Part shown: positions 1 to 7,344 of the stretch, piece by piece
How positions within the stretch are numbered: position 1 is the stretch's first letter
Layout of the letters: each line of letters opens with the position of its first letter
Origin: Desulfuromonadaceae bacterium
GTDB lineage: Bacteria; Desulfobacterota; Desulfuromonadia; Desulfuromonadales; Geopsychrobacteraceae
Direction: 5' to 3'
Assembly (NCBI GenBank): GCA_013138655.1
Contig: WTCI01000128.1
Location: 1-10,189 of the forward strand
DNA length: 10,189 nt
The notes under the pieces: model-generated
Told to the model about the DNA's origin: nothing
What the model saw: the letters and a program-made list of their open reading frames with translations, nothing else
Databases searched by the model: none
Made by a program: the position numbers and the translations under genes

Positions 1-633
1 GATCAGCTTGAAATATGCTTCAACGGCCGGGTTATTCAGGGGCCGCACGTCCTCGACAAAACCTTTCTCACTATTGACGACGTAAATCTCCTGCAACTCG
101 CCATCCTGCTTGTCGAGCCGGTGGACAGGAAAGGCGTCAATCAGCTCATTACTCAGAAAACAACCCTGCATCCCCTGCAGATCTTCCAAACGACACCAGG
201 CAACCCGACCGGCATCGACATGACGCTGCAATTGACTCGCCTGCCCCATCTGGTCATCAGGACTGATCTCGGCTATGCGGTAATTCACCACTTGATAGAA
301 CTCGGGAAACTCTTCGGCCAGAGCATCGAGAATATCGAGACAGAGATACCCCTCTCCCGCCCCCTGTTCGGCAACGGTGAACTCGCCCCGACCAAGCAAT
401 TGCCACATCTGTTCCAACTGCCGGGCAATCAAGCGACCGAACAGGGAATGCACATTTGACGAAGTAAAAAAATCCCCCTCTTTACCAATCCGATTTCGTG
501 GCGAAGTGTAATAGCCGAATTCCGGATGATAGAGGCACTGCTCCATAAACTCGGCAAAAGTGATTCCGCCTGTTGTCTCAATTTTCCGGCGAAGGAACCC
601 AACCAGCTCCATGTTTTCTTCGACAGCCATCAT
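1..633 (-). CDS. MidA/NDUFAF7-family SAM-dependent methyltransferase, N-terminal half (runs off the left edge)
   Basis: Translating the reverse complement from 633 gives 211 uninterrupted codons up to base 1; the gene continues outside the window, so only about half of a typical 380-400-residue family member is visible. Recognisable pieces in order are an N-terminal helix and HPEFGYYT (residues 36-43), the glycine/phenylalanine motif GDFFTSS (53-59), a Rossmann motif I with GAGEG (91-95) for S-adenosylmethionine, and the family signature SNELIDAFPVHR (161-172). These match COG1565/DUF185, whose mitochondrial member NDUFAF7 methylates an arginine of a complex I subunit; the substrate of bacterial members is not clear from sequence. 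Two adjacent ATGs (633 and 630) are possible starts. A GGAGAG at 649-644 favours 633. The gene is transcribed divergently from the cytidylate-kinase-like gene. Family assignment is confident; the substrate is not known. Confidence 0.88.
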   Translation of the reverse strand, partial: MMAVEENMELVGFLRRKIETTGGITFAEFMEQCLYHPEFGYYTSPRNRIGKEGDFFTSSNVHSLFGRLIARQLEQMWQLLGRGEFTVAEQGAGEGYLCLDILDALAEEFPEFYQVVNYRIAEISPDDQMGQASQLQRHVDAGRVAWCRLEDLQGMQGCFLSNELIDAFPVHRLDKQDGELQEIYVVNSEKGFVEDVRPLNNPAVEAYFKLI

Positions 634-671
634 CGTTACGACACTCTCCAGCAAGAAAGTTGAAAGGCGCG

Positions 672-700
672 ATTATAGCCAGCCACAGCGGCAAACACAA
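672..700 (-). promoter_or_regulatory. Sigma-70-type promoter for the MidA-like gene
   Basis: On the minus strand there is a perfect -10 hexamer TATAAT (677-672) preceded, after a 17-base spacer, by TTGTGT (700-695) as a -35 box. The expected transcription start near 665 would leave a leader of about 30 bases before the ATG at 633. Placement, spacing and the consensus -10 support the call; no expression data are available. Confidence 0.6.
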
Positions 701-782
701 GGGGCCATTCCCGGATTTTCAACGAACACCCCCGAAAAAGGGAAAATACATAAAGAACAGCAGGTTAAACAGAGCACACTTG

Positions 783-863
783 AATAAAATGACTTTTATT
801 TGGCAGTTGATTTTTCCCCGAAGGAGAATTCACGACACTTGAACTTGGCGAGAATTCATGTCA
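783..863. repeat. Inverted repeat and 14-bp direct repeat in the divergent intergenic region
   Basis: The 348-bp gap between the two divergent genes (634-981) holds no convincing gene. Besides the promoter at 672-700 it contains a perfect A/T inverted repeat, AATAAAA-TGAC-TTTTATT (783-800), and a direct repeat GAGAATTCAYGWCA at 824-837 and 850-863 (12 of 14 bases identical, 26 bp apart start to start, about 2.5 helical turns). Both lie upstream of the cytidylate-kinase-like gene, where an operator could sit. That role is a guess: no regulator is encoded nearby and I do not recognise either motif. Confidence 0.35.
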
Positions 864-900
864 TTGTGCTTAGCTGACTGGAATGGGCAGGTCTTCACAG

Positions 901-930
901 TTGAAATAAACTGGATTTTACAGCGACAAT
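901..930 (+). promoter_or_regulatory. Weak candidate promoter for the cytidylate-kinase-like gene
   Basis: TTGAAA (901-906) followed after 18 bases by GACAAT (925-930) is the best sigma-70-like pair I can find in front of the gene at 982. The -10 matches only 4 of 6 consensus bases, and an alternative pair (TTCACA at 894 with TTTACA at 917) overlaps it. The promoter is therefore placed only approximately. Confidence 0.25.
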
Positions 931-981
931 TATTATCGACCGACAGCCGGCAAAGGCTGTTAAACCGGAGAAAGAAACATT

Positions 982-1809
982 ATGGCGATCATTACTATCT
1001 CCCGTGAAATGGGCAGTGGAGGAATCCCGATTGTTCACCAGGTGGCCGAAGAGCTTGGTTACAAGTTGATTAATGGCGGCACAATCAAAAATCTTGCCTC
1101 CAATTATGGCCTCACTGATGAAACCCTGCAACAGATAGATGAAAAGCCGCCTGCGTTTATCGAACAGCTCGACCGACAGATCGAACTCGACATGAACCGC
1201 ATTCAGTTAATTGTCCTTGAAGAGGCCCTCAAGGGGAATGTTATCATCTACGGTCGTGGTGGACAGGATCTGCTCCCCGGTATCAACAGTGTATTCAGGG
1301 TGCGGGTCATCGCACCGTTTGAAGAACGCGTCGAGCGCTGGGCTGAGCAGGAGTGGATCGACCCGGATCTGGCACGTTCACTGGTTCGTAAAAGCGACCA
1401 GCAACGAGCCGGTTTTATCAAATACTACTTCGATCGCAACTGGACCAACCCAATCGAGTACGACCTGATAATCAACACTGTGCGGCTGTCAAATGATACT
1501 GCCGTCAAATTGATCGTCGACGGGGTCAAAGATCAGAACCTGGTCGAGAAGAAAAGTGCGGCCAAAGACAAACTCAGGGATCTTATCTTGCGGAAAAAGA
1601 TCCAAATCGCCCGGTTGGCCGATAAACGGATCAAAGACCTCTGGTTTAACATCAAGGTCGAGGATGGGCATGTGACATTTTCCGGTCACGTCTACAGTGA
1701 AGCGGAACGGCAGGCGGCGATGGATGGTGTCAATCAAGTAGATGGAGTCACCGGCATGACTGACGACCTGAAGATTGTCGGTTATCGCAATGTGCCGGCG
1801 GACAACTGA
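982..1809 (+). CDS. Cytidylate-kinase-like protein with a C-terminal BON domain
   Basis: The 275-residue product opens with ITISREMGSGG (residues 4-14), the signature of the cytidylate-kinase-like family (PF13189), and carries the family's GRGGQ (91-95) and a basic LID-like stretch with KSDQQRAGFIKYYFDRNW (137-154). The P-loop position has GSGG where true nucleotide kinases have GSGK, so phosphate-binding lysine is absent there, as is usual in this family; kinase activity should not be assumed. After a charged helical linker (about 190-215) comes a BON domain (about 215-267) with the VEDGHVTFSGHV strand-turn-strand and a buried VDGVTGMTDDL end. BON domains typically bind phospholipid or mediate contacts at the envelope, but no signal peptide or membrane segment is present. 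The start is supported by CCGGAGAAAG upstream. It is followed by a probable terminator, so it is likely monocistronic. Substrate unknown. Confidence 0.9.
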   Translation: MAIITISREMGSGGIPIVHQVAEELGYKLINGGTIKNLASNYGLTDETLQQIDEKPPAFIEQLDRQIELDMNRIQLIVLEEALKGNVIIYGRGGQDLLPGINSVFRVRVIAPFEERVERWAEQEWIDPDLARSLVRKSDQQRAGFIKYYFDRNWTNPIEYDLIINTVRLSNDTAVKLIVDGVKDQNLVEKKSAAKDKLRDLILRKKIQIARLADKRIKDLWFNIKVEDGHVTFSGHVYSEAERQAAMDGVNQVDGVTGMTDDLKIVGYRNVPADN

Positions 1810-1833
1810 TCCGGGAAATAAAAACGGTACCAG

Positions 1834-1860
1834 ACGCTGGACACTGCCGGCGTTTTGCTT
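1834..1860 (+). terminator. Probable Rho-independent terminator of the cytidylate-kinase-like gene
   Basis: A 7-bp stem, ACGCTGG (1834-1840) with CCGGCGT (1847-1853), contains one G-T pair, has a 6-base loop and is followed by TTTTGCTT. It lies 25 bases after the stop codon at 1807-1809. The stem is short and the T-run interrupted, so termination may be incomplete. Confidence 0.5.
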
Positions 1861-1900
1861 AGCCATCTCATGACTTTTTGCGAGTGCATCAAAGCTTAAA

Positions 1901-1968
1901 TAGTTCCCATCCGGAAACTCCGGATGGGGGCTGGCAGAGTTTCGGACGGAAACGAAATAGAGACAAGG
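1901..1968. repeat. Dispersed palindromic repeat, copy 1, in the yebC leader
   Basis: A perfect 10-bp stem with a 3-base loop (CCCATCCGGA, AAC, TCCGGATGGG; 1906-1928) is the core. The 26 bases 1903-1928 are identical to 10011-10036 at the other end of the window. Beyond the core both copies keep recognisable similarity: a GAGTTTC...GGAAACGA segment here (1937-1954) aligns with AAGTTTTC...GGAAACGA in copy 2, and both then reach a CAAGG. That segment is also an imperfect inverted copy of the first 20 bases of the element, so the whole can fold into a larger hairpin. No T-run follows, which argues against a simple terminator. It ends within the yebC ribosome-binding site. Confidence 0.8.
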
Positions 1969-1980
1969 AGTCGAAACACC

Positions 1981-2727
1981 ATGGCTGGACACAGCAAATG
2001 GGCCAACATCAAGCACCGCAAAGGGGCACAGGATGCCAGGCGGGGGAAAATTTTCACGAAATTGATCAAAGAAATCACCGTTGCCGCGAGAATCGGCGGC
2101 GGCGATCTCGAAACCAATGCCCGGCTGCGCCTGGCCATCGATAAAGCCAAGCAGGCCAATATGCCGAAGGACAATATCGACCGCGGCATCAAAAAAGGAA
2201 CCGGCGATCTGGATGGGATCACCTATGAAGAAGGCATCTTTGAGGGATACGGCCCCGGCGGAGTTGCCGTGATCGTTGAGTTCATGACCGACAACCGAAC
2301 CAGAACCGTCGCCGAAGTCCGCCACGCCTTTAACAAATATGGTGGCAGCCTCGGCGTCAGTGGCTCGGTTGCCTTCATGTTCGATCGCAAGGGACAGATC
2401 ATTTTCGATGAGGGCAACGATTTCGAAACCATCTTTGAAGCGGCCTTAGAGGCAGGGGCTGAAGATGTCAAGGAAGAGGGAGTCATCATCGAGGTCATTA
2501 CCGACCCGGCGGACTTCGAGACAGTCAAAAACACCCTCGCAGAGCAGGGCCTCAAGTACCAGTCAGCCGAAGTCACCATGATTCCGCAAAACATGAACCC
2601 GATTGAAGGGAAACAGGCCGAATCGCTGATGAAGATGATTGACGTTCTGGAAGATAACGACGATGTCCAAAACGTCCATGCCAACTTTGACATTTCTGAT
2701 GAAGAGCTGGAAAGGATTATGGGGTAA
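1981..2727 (+). CDS. yebC: YebC/TACO1-family translation factor or transcriptional regulator
   Basis: The 248-residue product starts with the family hallmark [15 protein letters not shown] and keeps further conserved stretches: [11 protein letters not shown] (residues 19-29), the [11 protein letters not shown] region, [15 protein letters not shown] EGYGPGG and the [14 protein letters not shown] block. Length and full-length similarity are typical. Members have been described as DNA-binding regulators (PmpR) and, more recently, as ribosome-associated factors that relieve stalling, as for mitochondrial TACO1; which applies here cannot be told from sequence. ATG 1981 is chosen because it gives the conserved N-terminus and has AAGGAG (1965-1970) 10 bases upstream; an in-frame upstream ATG at 1924 lies inside the repeat and adds 19 non-conserved residues. 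The gene begins the yebC-ruvC-ruvA-ruvB cluster, an arrangement common in bacteria. Confidence 0.96.
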   Translation: MAGHSKWANIKHRKGAQDARRGKIFTKLIKEITVAARIGGGDLETNARLRLAIDKAKQANMPKDNIDRGIKKGTGDLDGITYEEGIFEGYGPGGVAVIVEFMTDNRTRTVAEVRHAFNKYGGSLGVSGSVAFMFDRKGQIIFDEGNDFETIFEAALEAGAEDVKEEGVIIEVITDPADFETVKNTLAEQGLKYQSAEVTMIPQNMNPIEGKQAESLMKMIDVLEDNDDVQNVHANFDISDEELERIMG

Positions 2728-2733
2728 ACTGCC

Positions 2734-2802
2734 GTTCGACGTTCGACGTTCCAGTTTGCAAGACCTTGAACCTCGCACATCGCACCTCAGGCATCGCACC
2801 TC
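2734..2802 (+). repeat. Short tandem repeats between yebC and ruvC
   Basis: The 80-bp gap contains GTTCGAC twice in tandem plus a partial third unit (2734-2752), then CATCGCACCTC twice at 14-bp period (2778-2788 and 2792-2802), preceded by the related CCTCGCA (2771-2777). The units are heptamer-based. They leave no visible Shine-Dalgarno sequence in front of ruvC. Confidence 0.7.
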
Positions 2803-2807
2803 GACCC

Positions 2808-3326
2808 ATGCGTATTCTCGGTATCGATCCAGGCAGCAAAGCGACCGGCTACGGCTTTATCGAACAACAGGGGAACCGACTGATTCACCTTGATAACGGG
2901 GCAATTTTCACCCAAAGTAAGGCTGCCCTGGCCGAGCGTCTGCAAAAAATCTATCAGGAGCTTTGTGGCCTGATAGAAAAATTCCAGCCGGAGGCGGTCG
3001 CAGTAGAGCAGGTTTTCATGGCCCGCAATCCGGCCTCAGCGTTAAAGCTGGGGCATGCCCGAGGGGTGGCGCTGCTGGCCGGGATCAACGCCGGACTGCC
3101 GGTCGCCGAATATTCGGCTCTCCAGGTCAAGAGTGCCGTGGTCGGCTACGGGCGAGCGGGAAAAAATCAGGTTCAGCAAATGACCCGCACCCTCTTGAAC
3201 TTGCCGGAAATCGCCCAGGAAGACGCCGCAGATGCCCTGGCAGTCGCTATTTGCCATGCCCACAGCCATCATTTGGCCAAGCAGATCAACCGAACCAGCC
3301 AACTGTCAAAAAGGAATCCGCGATGA
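2808..3326 (+). CDS. ruvC: Holliday-junction resolvase RuvC
   Basis: RuvC is the dimeric, metal-dependent endonuclease that cuts Holliday junctions symmetrically at the end of homologous recombination, acting with RuvAB. The 172-residue product has the usual length (E. coli 173). All four acidic catalytic positions are present: D7 in RILGIDPG, E67 in AVEQVF, and D139 and D142 in [11 protein letters not shown]. The basic C-terminal tail (HSHHLAKQI onward) is normal for the family. ATG 2808 is chosen because it puts the catalytic Asp at residue 7; no clear ribosome-binding site precedes it, and an upstream in-frame TTG (2766) has none either. The last bases overlap the ruvA start (ATGA at 3323-3326), so ruvA translation is probably coupled. 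Active enzyme expected. Confidence 0.97.
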   Translation: MRILGIDPGSKATGYGFIEQQGNRLIHLDNGAIFTQSKAALAERLQKIYQELCGLIEKFQPEAVAVEQVFMARNPASALKLGHARGVALLAGINAGLPVAEYSALQVKSAVVGYGRAGKNQVQQMTRTLLNLPEIAQEDAADALAVAICHAHSHHLAKQINRTSQLSKRNPR

Positions 3327-3922
3327 TTGCGCAATTGACCGGTGAACTTACTCAGCGCAGCCCTGAGCAGATAATCGTCGCTGTCGGTGGCGTCGGCTAT
3401 CGTTTGCAGATTCCGCTGTCAACCTTTTATGCCCTGCCGGAAAACGGCAAAATCCAGATCTTGGTCCATACGCACGTAAAAGAGGATGCCATTCACCTGT
3501 TCGGGTTTCTCAGTGAAGCGGAGAAGGCCCTGTTTGCATTGCTGATTTCTGTTTCCGGAGTCGGCCCTAAACTGGCCATCACCATCCTTTCACATATTCC
3601 AACTGATGAGTTGGCATTGGCGCTCTGTCAGGGAGATGTACCACGCTTGACGGCAATCCCGGGAATCGGCAAAAAAAGTGCCGAGCGACTGATTCTGGAG
3701 CTACAGGACAAAGCAACAAAACTCGCTGTCAGCGGCACAGTCCCCGCAATCCAAAGCTCGCAGCCCGACCATGAAACCAGCCATCAGGACGCCTTGTCGG
3801 CCCTGGTCAACCTGGGCTACAAAGAAACACTGGCTCGCAAGGCCCTGCAAGGTCTGAAAATTACCCCAGGCACCCCGCTGGAAGAAATCCTCAAAGCGGC
3901 ATTAAAGATCCTTGTCAAATAG
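3323..3922 (+). CDS. ruvA: Holliday-junction branch-migration protein RuvA
   Basis: RuvA tetramers clamp the four-way junction and load RuvB rings. The 199-residue product (E. coli 203) shows the three expected domains: an N-terminal OB-fold (about 1-64, starting [13 protein letters not shown]), a middle domain with two helix-hairpin-helix motifs ([13 protein letters not shown] around 73-85 and [16 protein letters not shown] around 108-125), and a C-terminal RuvB-contacting three-helix domain (about 152-199, [19 protein letters not shown]) after a flexible linker. The start at 3323 overlaps the ruvC stop by four bases and has AAGGAA upstream inside the ruvC coding end. A longer open frame reaching back to 2963 is an out-of-frame reading of ruvC and is not used. 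Confidence 0.97.
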   Translation: MIAQLTGELTQRSPEQIIVAVGGVGYRLQIPLSTFYALPENGKIQILVHTHVKEDAIHLFGFLSEAEKALFALLISVSGVGPKLAITILSHIPTDELALALCQGDVPRLTAIPGIGKKSAERLILELQDKATKLAVSGTVPAIQSSQPDHETSHQDALSALVNLGYKETLARKALQGLKITPGTPLEEILKAALKILVK

Positions 3923-3931
3923 AGAAAAAAC

Positions 3932-4957
3932 ATGAGCGAACGATTGATCGCTGCCGACGGTCTGCCGGAAGAACAAAATTACGAAGTGGGCTTACGCCCT
4001 CGAACCCTGCAGGAATATGTCGGACAGAGCAAAACCAAGAAGAACCTGCAGGTTTTTATTGACGCCGCCTGCAAACGTCAGGAGGCTCTCGACCACGTCC
4101 TCTTCTTCGGCCCTCCGGGGCTGGGGAAAACCACCCTGGCCAACATCATTGCCCAGGAAATGGGTGTCAACATCAAGAGCACCTCGGGCCCGGTCATTGA
4201 AAAAGCTGGTGATCTGGCCGCGGTACTCACCAACCTGGAAGAGGGAGATGTCCTCTTCATCGACGAAATTCATCGCCTTTCTCCGGTCGTCGAGGAGATT
4301 CTTTATCCGGCCATGGAAGACTACCAGCTCGACATCATGATCGGCCAGGGCCCCTCAGCCCGCACGATCAAACTCGACATCCCTCGCTTCACCCTGGTCG
4401 GGGCGACCACCCGTGCCGGGCTGCTCTCCTCGCCACTGCGGGACCGCTTCGGTATCATCATCCGCCTGGAGTTCTATTCCAACGAAGAGTTGACAACCAT
4501 TGTCAAGCGTAGCGCCGGCATTCTGGGTATTCAGATCGACCCTAAAGGCGCAACGGAAATCGCCCGACGCAGTCGCGGCACCCCGCGGATTGTCAATCGC
4601 CTGCTCCGCCGGGTTCGCGATTTTGCCGAGATTGAAGGAGAAGGAATCATCACCTGTGAGCTGGCCGATCATTCACTGCAACGGTTGGAAGTTGACAACC
4701 GAGGGCTCGATTACATGGATCGCCTGTTGCTGCTGTCAATTATTGACAAGTTTGCCGGCGGACCGGTCGGACTCGACACCCTGGCAGCGGCCATCGGCGA
4801 AGAACGGGATACCATCGAAGATGTTATTGAGCCCTACCTGATTCAACAGGGCTTGCTCAACCGGACTCCGCGCGGTCGGGTGGCCACGGAACTCTGTTTC
4901 CGTCACTTCCAACGGCCCCTGACTGCTGAAAACCCGAACAGACCACTTTTTGGTTAA
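3932..4957 (+). CDS. ruvB: Holliday-junction branch-migration ATPase RuvB
   Basis: RuvB is the hexameric AAA+ motor that pulls DNA arms through the RuvA-bound junction. The 341-residue product is full length. Visible motifs are Walker A GPPGLGKT (60-67), Walker B with LFIDEIH (D111, E112), sensor 1 in LVGATTRAG (155-163), the arginine finger in SPLRDRFG (R170), sensor 2 in GTPRIVNR (about R219) and the C-terminal winged helix ending in [18 protein letters not shown]. It begins 9 bases after ruvA with only a weak purine-rich stretch (AGAGAAAAAA) as a ribosome-binding site, so it is probably co-translated with ruvA. No recognisable SOS operator was seen upstream of the cluster, though LexA sites differ in this lineage. 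Confidence 0.98.
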   Translation: MSERLIAADGLPEEQNYEVGLRPRTLQEYVGQSKTKKNLQVFIDAACKRQEALDHVLFFGPPGLGKTTLANIIAQEMGVNIKSTSGPVIEKAGDLAAVLTNLEEGDVLFIDEIHRLSPVVEEILYPAMEDYQLDIMIGQGPSARTIKLDIPRFTLVGATTRAGLLSSPLRDRFGIIIRLEFYSNEELTTIVKRSAGILGIQIDPKGATEIARRSRGTPRIVNRLLRRVRDFAEIEGEGIITCELADHSLQRLEVDNRGLDYMDRLLLLSIIDKFAGGPVGLDTLAAAIGEERDTIEDVIEPYLIQQGLLNRTPRGRVATELCFRHFQRPLTAENPNRPLFG

Positions 4958-4968
4958 TTTCCCACACA

Positions 4969-7275
4969 ATGAATCGCCCTGATTTACAGCAATTTGCCCA
5001 GCAACTGGCCCGCTGGACGGAGCTGGTCATCGCCAATGGTCGCACCCCTTTCCGGCGCGTTGATCTTTACCCGGAAATCCACACTGATCAGGGTGTTCTG
5101 CACCCACCGCTGGTGTTCTGGATCAATCAGCAGAGCATGATGGCAGGCGGCATTTTATTGCTTCCGGAACAGGACTTAACCGCCGAACTGAGCCGCGGCC
5201 GCAGTTGCTGTGAAGCTTTGGGATTGAAACACTTTGCCACCTGGGAAAACGACCGGGTACGCATCTGGCGACAAGACCGCAACGGGATCAGTGAGCACCG
5301 ACAGTTCAACCTTGAACACACCGACCACCCGGATGCCTTTCGACACCTCCTGAGTGAAGTTCTGGAAGCCCTTAAACTGCTGGCCGTCATTGGTCTGATA
5401 CCGGCTGCCGAGCGATCTCCTCATTATCTGCACAACCTGTTTCAAACGACTCTCGATCTGGCTCTGCCGGCCCTGGTCAATAGTTACCGTAGTCAGCGAA
5501 TCCATGAACTCCCTTCCTCCGGGCAAGATGCGGATCAACAGGCCATGGAAGCCGGTCGGTTGTTATTGCTACAACTGCTTGGGTTGTCCTGGCACGAAAA
5601 ACTGCCGTCAGCAATTCTGCCGGAAAAACTCGAACGAGCCATCTCCATATCACTACTCGACCTGCCGGAGCCGTTGCGCCTGCCCCTTTCGCAGGAGGTT
5701 ACGGCAACACCACCCCCATTACCCTTTGAAGCCTCTGTCTGCTTTCATCATTTATTACTACGACTGCAACAACTCGCCTGGAAGCAACCTCAACAACGGG
5801 CCATTGACAGCATTCAATCCCTGATTCAAAGCTGGTACCCGAAAAAGGACAAGGAAGATCTTTCAGCGGACATTTACCTGTATCCGCTGACAACCTCCTT
5901 TCCTTCCGTTCCGCAACTTGTCCTCTCCGACTCACCAGCCCTGCTTGCGGCAACAGCCTTGCTTGCGGATCTGCTTGGCCACCCGGTGCAGACATTGACA
6001 GTGGGAAATATCTTTCAGCTGGATCTGGCAGAAAAGGCCGGTCTCAGTTTATGGGCGAGGCTTGAAAATACCAATTTGCCCTCGCATGAAGAACGCCTCC
6101 GCTATCTGGCTCTACTTCGCGTGTCGTGGCCAAATCGCAGATTCCGCCTGATTGGTGGTAAACCTCTCTGGTTCTGGGAGGCGATCCACCTGCTTGGCCT
6201 TTGTAAAAAACAACAGCGGCTGTCCCTGATCCTTCCCGACAATGTTTTACAAGGCTCCGCCGGAACTCTCCTCTGGTCATTACTCTGTGAACACTATGCG
6301 ATTCTTGAGGCACAAACTCTGGATAACAATTCTATTGTTCTCAAGCTGGTCCCGCAATCGGCATTGACCCGTTCGATTTCCGTGCACCACCCGGACGGGT
6401 CAAGAGCCTTCATACCGGCAGATAAACCGGAAATTTACCGCGCTCAACTCCTGCTGGCGTTACAGTTACCGACCCCCCTCTACCGGTTGCTTGAAAACAA
6501 ACTGATCTGGCCGGAAAATGAGGAGCCAGAAGAGAGAGAAAAAATCGGTTTGCAGGTCTATATGGAGAGCCGACTGGGCCAATTGTTCCATTTTTTACTG
6601 ACGGACAATAGCTCTCCGGGACAAAAACGGATCAGCCCGGTAGCAGCAAACTGGCCGCGTCCAGATAGCATTATTCTTAGAGAACTGGCCCAAACGAAAG
6701 AATCAACCCACGCCGGTGAGCAACATCCGAATCCGGATCAACTTCTCGCAGAGCTGCTGCAAGCACCGGAAATTCTCGCCATTGAACTCCCTGATGACAC
6801 CAGAAGGACGGCCCCGGCAATCCGCTCAACAGCGGACAAGAATCTGAAAGAAGAGCTGATTTTACAGCTGCAGGCAGAGGGAATTCCGACTTACCCCGAA
6901 CAATACCTCTATTTTCTGGAAAACCCGCAAATGACGACATACCGATTCACACCACCGTTGTCAGTGAAAAGTGAGCTGCTCGGGCAGATGGAACTTGTCG
7001 ATGCCGCAGGTAAAATCATCAGTGGTTACGGGGCTGAATTTACCCAAGCCCTGCTATTGTCTGCAGAACTGGGAAAAACATCTGTCGAGCTGCCAACCGA
7101 TCGTCAGCAACTTGCGACATTACTGCAACAGTATCAGCAGGACATGAGTCAATTCAGGGATCACCTCAACAGTCTCTGTCACCGCCGGCTGAAAAGCTCA
7201 AAAGCAGCCCGGAACCTGGCGAAAAAAATCTGGAAAAAACTACAGCTGCCGAAAGAGAACCTGCGATTGGATTGA
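4969..7275 (+). CDS. Uncharacterised 768-residue protein, possibly a degenerate nuclease/N6-methylase-like scaffold
   Basis: I do not recognise a named family. The frame is open for 768 codons with base composition like its neighbours, so the gene is real. The N-terminal 110 residues (RVDLYPEI, PPLVFWINQQ, GLKHFATWENDRVRIW) follow the strand-helix pattern of restriction-endonuclease-like N-termini of R-M enzymes. Residues 316-465 resemble an N6-adenine-methylase core: LIGGKPLWF (394-402) sits where NPPY is expected and RLSLILPDNVLQG (417-429) fits the strand and loop after it, but a glycine-rich SAM motif and NPPY are absent. The C-terminus (about 680-768) is helical and lysine-rich. No signal peptide or membrane segment is seen. 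It starts 11 bases after ruvB with no Shine-Dalgarno sequence, so it is probably co-transcribed. The R-M relationship is inference; catalysis is not expected. Confidence 0.88.
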   Translation: MNRPDLQQFAQQLARWTELVIANGRTPFRRVDLYPEIHTDQGVLHPPLVFWINQQSMMAGGILLLPEQDLTAELSRGRSCCEALGLKHFATWENDRVRIWRQDRNGISEHRQFNLEHTDHPDAFRHLLSEVLEALKLLAVIGLIPAAERSPHYLHNLFQTTLDLALPALVNSYRSQRIHELPSSGQDADQQAMEAGRLLLLQLLGLSWHEKLPSAILPEKLERAISISLLDLPEPLRLPLSQEVTATPPPLPFEASVCFHHLLLRLQQLAWKQPQQRAIDSIQSLIQSWYPKKDKEDLSADIYLYPLTTSFPSVPQLVLSDSPALLAATALLADLLGHPVQTLTVGNIFQLDLAEKAGLSLWARLENTNLPSHEERLRYLALLRVSWPNRRFRLIGGKPLWFWEAIHLLGLCKKQQRLSLILPDNVLQGSAGTLLWSLLCEHYAILEAQTLDNNSIVLKLVPQSALTRSISVHHPDGSRAFIPADKPEIYRAQLLLALQLPTPLYRLLENKLIWPENEEPEEREKIGLQVYMESRLGQLFHFLLTDNSSPGQKRISPVAANWPRPDSIILRELAQTKESTHAGEQHPNPDQLLAELLQAPEILAIELPDDTRRTAPAIRSTADKNLKEELILQLQAEGIPTYPEQYLYFLENPQMTTYRFTPPLSVKSELLGQMELVDAAGKIISGYGAEFTQALLLSAELGKTSVELPTDRQQLATLLQQYQQDMSQFRDHLNSLCHRRLKSSKAARNLAKKIWKKLQLPKENLRLD

Positions 7276-7300
7276 CAGGCTGCTCCCTTTCGGCTAAAGA
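7272..7300 (+). promoter_or_regulatory. Candidate sigma-70 promoter for queH
   Basis: A consensus -35 TTGACA (7272-7277) overlaps the stop codon of the preceding gene and is followed, after 17 bases, by TAAAGA (7295-7300), which matches only half of the -10 consensus. It would start transcription about 40 bases before the queH ATG. The -35 match is good; the -10 is weak. Confidence 0.35.
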
Positions 7301-7344
7301 AGAAGTCATCAGCGATCGACATCTCTCTCATCAGGAATCAAGAA

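Noticed and set aside
121..459. A plus-strand open frame of 112 codons
   Set aside because: It is antisense to the MidA-like gene, whose minus-strand translation shows clear family motifs over the same bases.
800..818. Possible sigma-54 promoter (TTGGCAG...TTTTT)
   Set aside because: The -24 part fits but the -12 GC dinucleotide is missing at the required 10-base spacing.
560..842. Two overlapping plus-strand frames (75 and 89 codons) in the divergent gap
   Set aside because: Both start inside the antisense of the MidA-like gene, have no ribosome-binding site and low-complexity translations, and run through the promoter at 672-700.
1924..1980. Upstream ATG giving YebC 19 extra residues
   Set aside because: The extension is encoded by the repeat element, is not conserved in the family, and the good AAGGAG site serves the ATG at 1981.
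1489..2325. A 278-codon minus-strand frame
   Set aside because: It lies antisense to the BON domain region, the terminator, the repeat and the first half of yebC, all well supported on the plus strand.
2766..2807. Upstream TTG start for ruvC
   Set aside because: It would translate the tandem repeats and move the catalytic Asp away from its standard position at residue 7.
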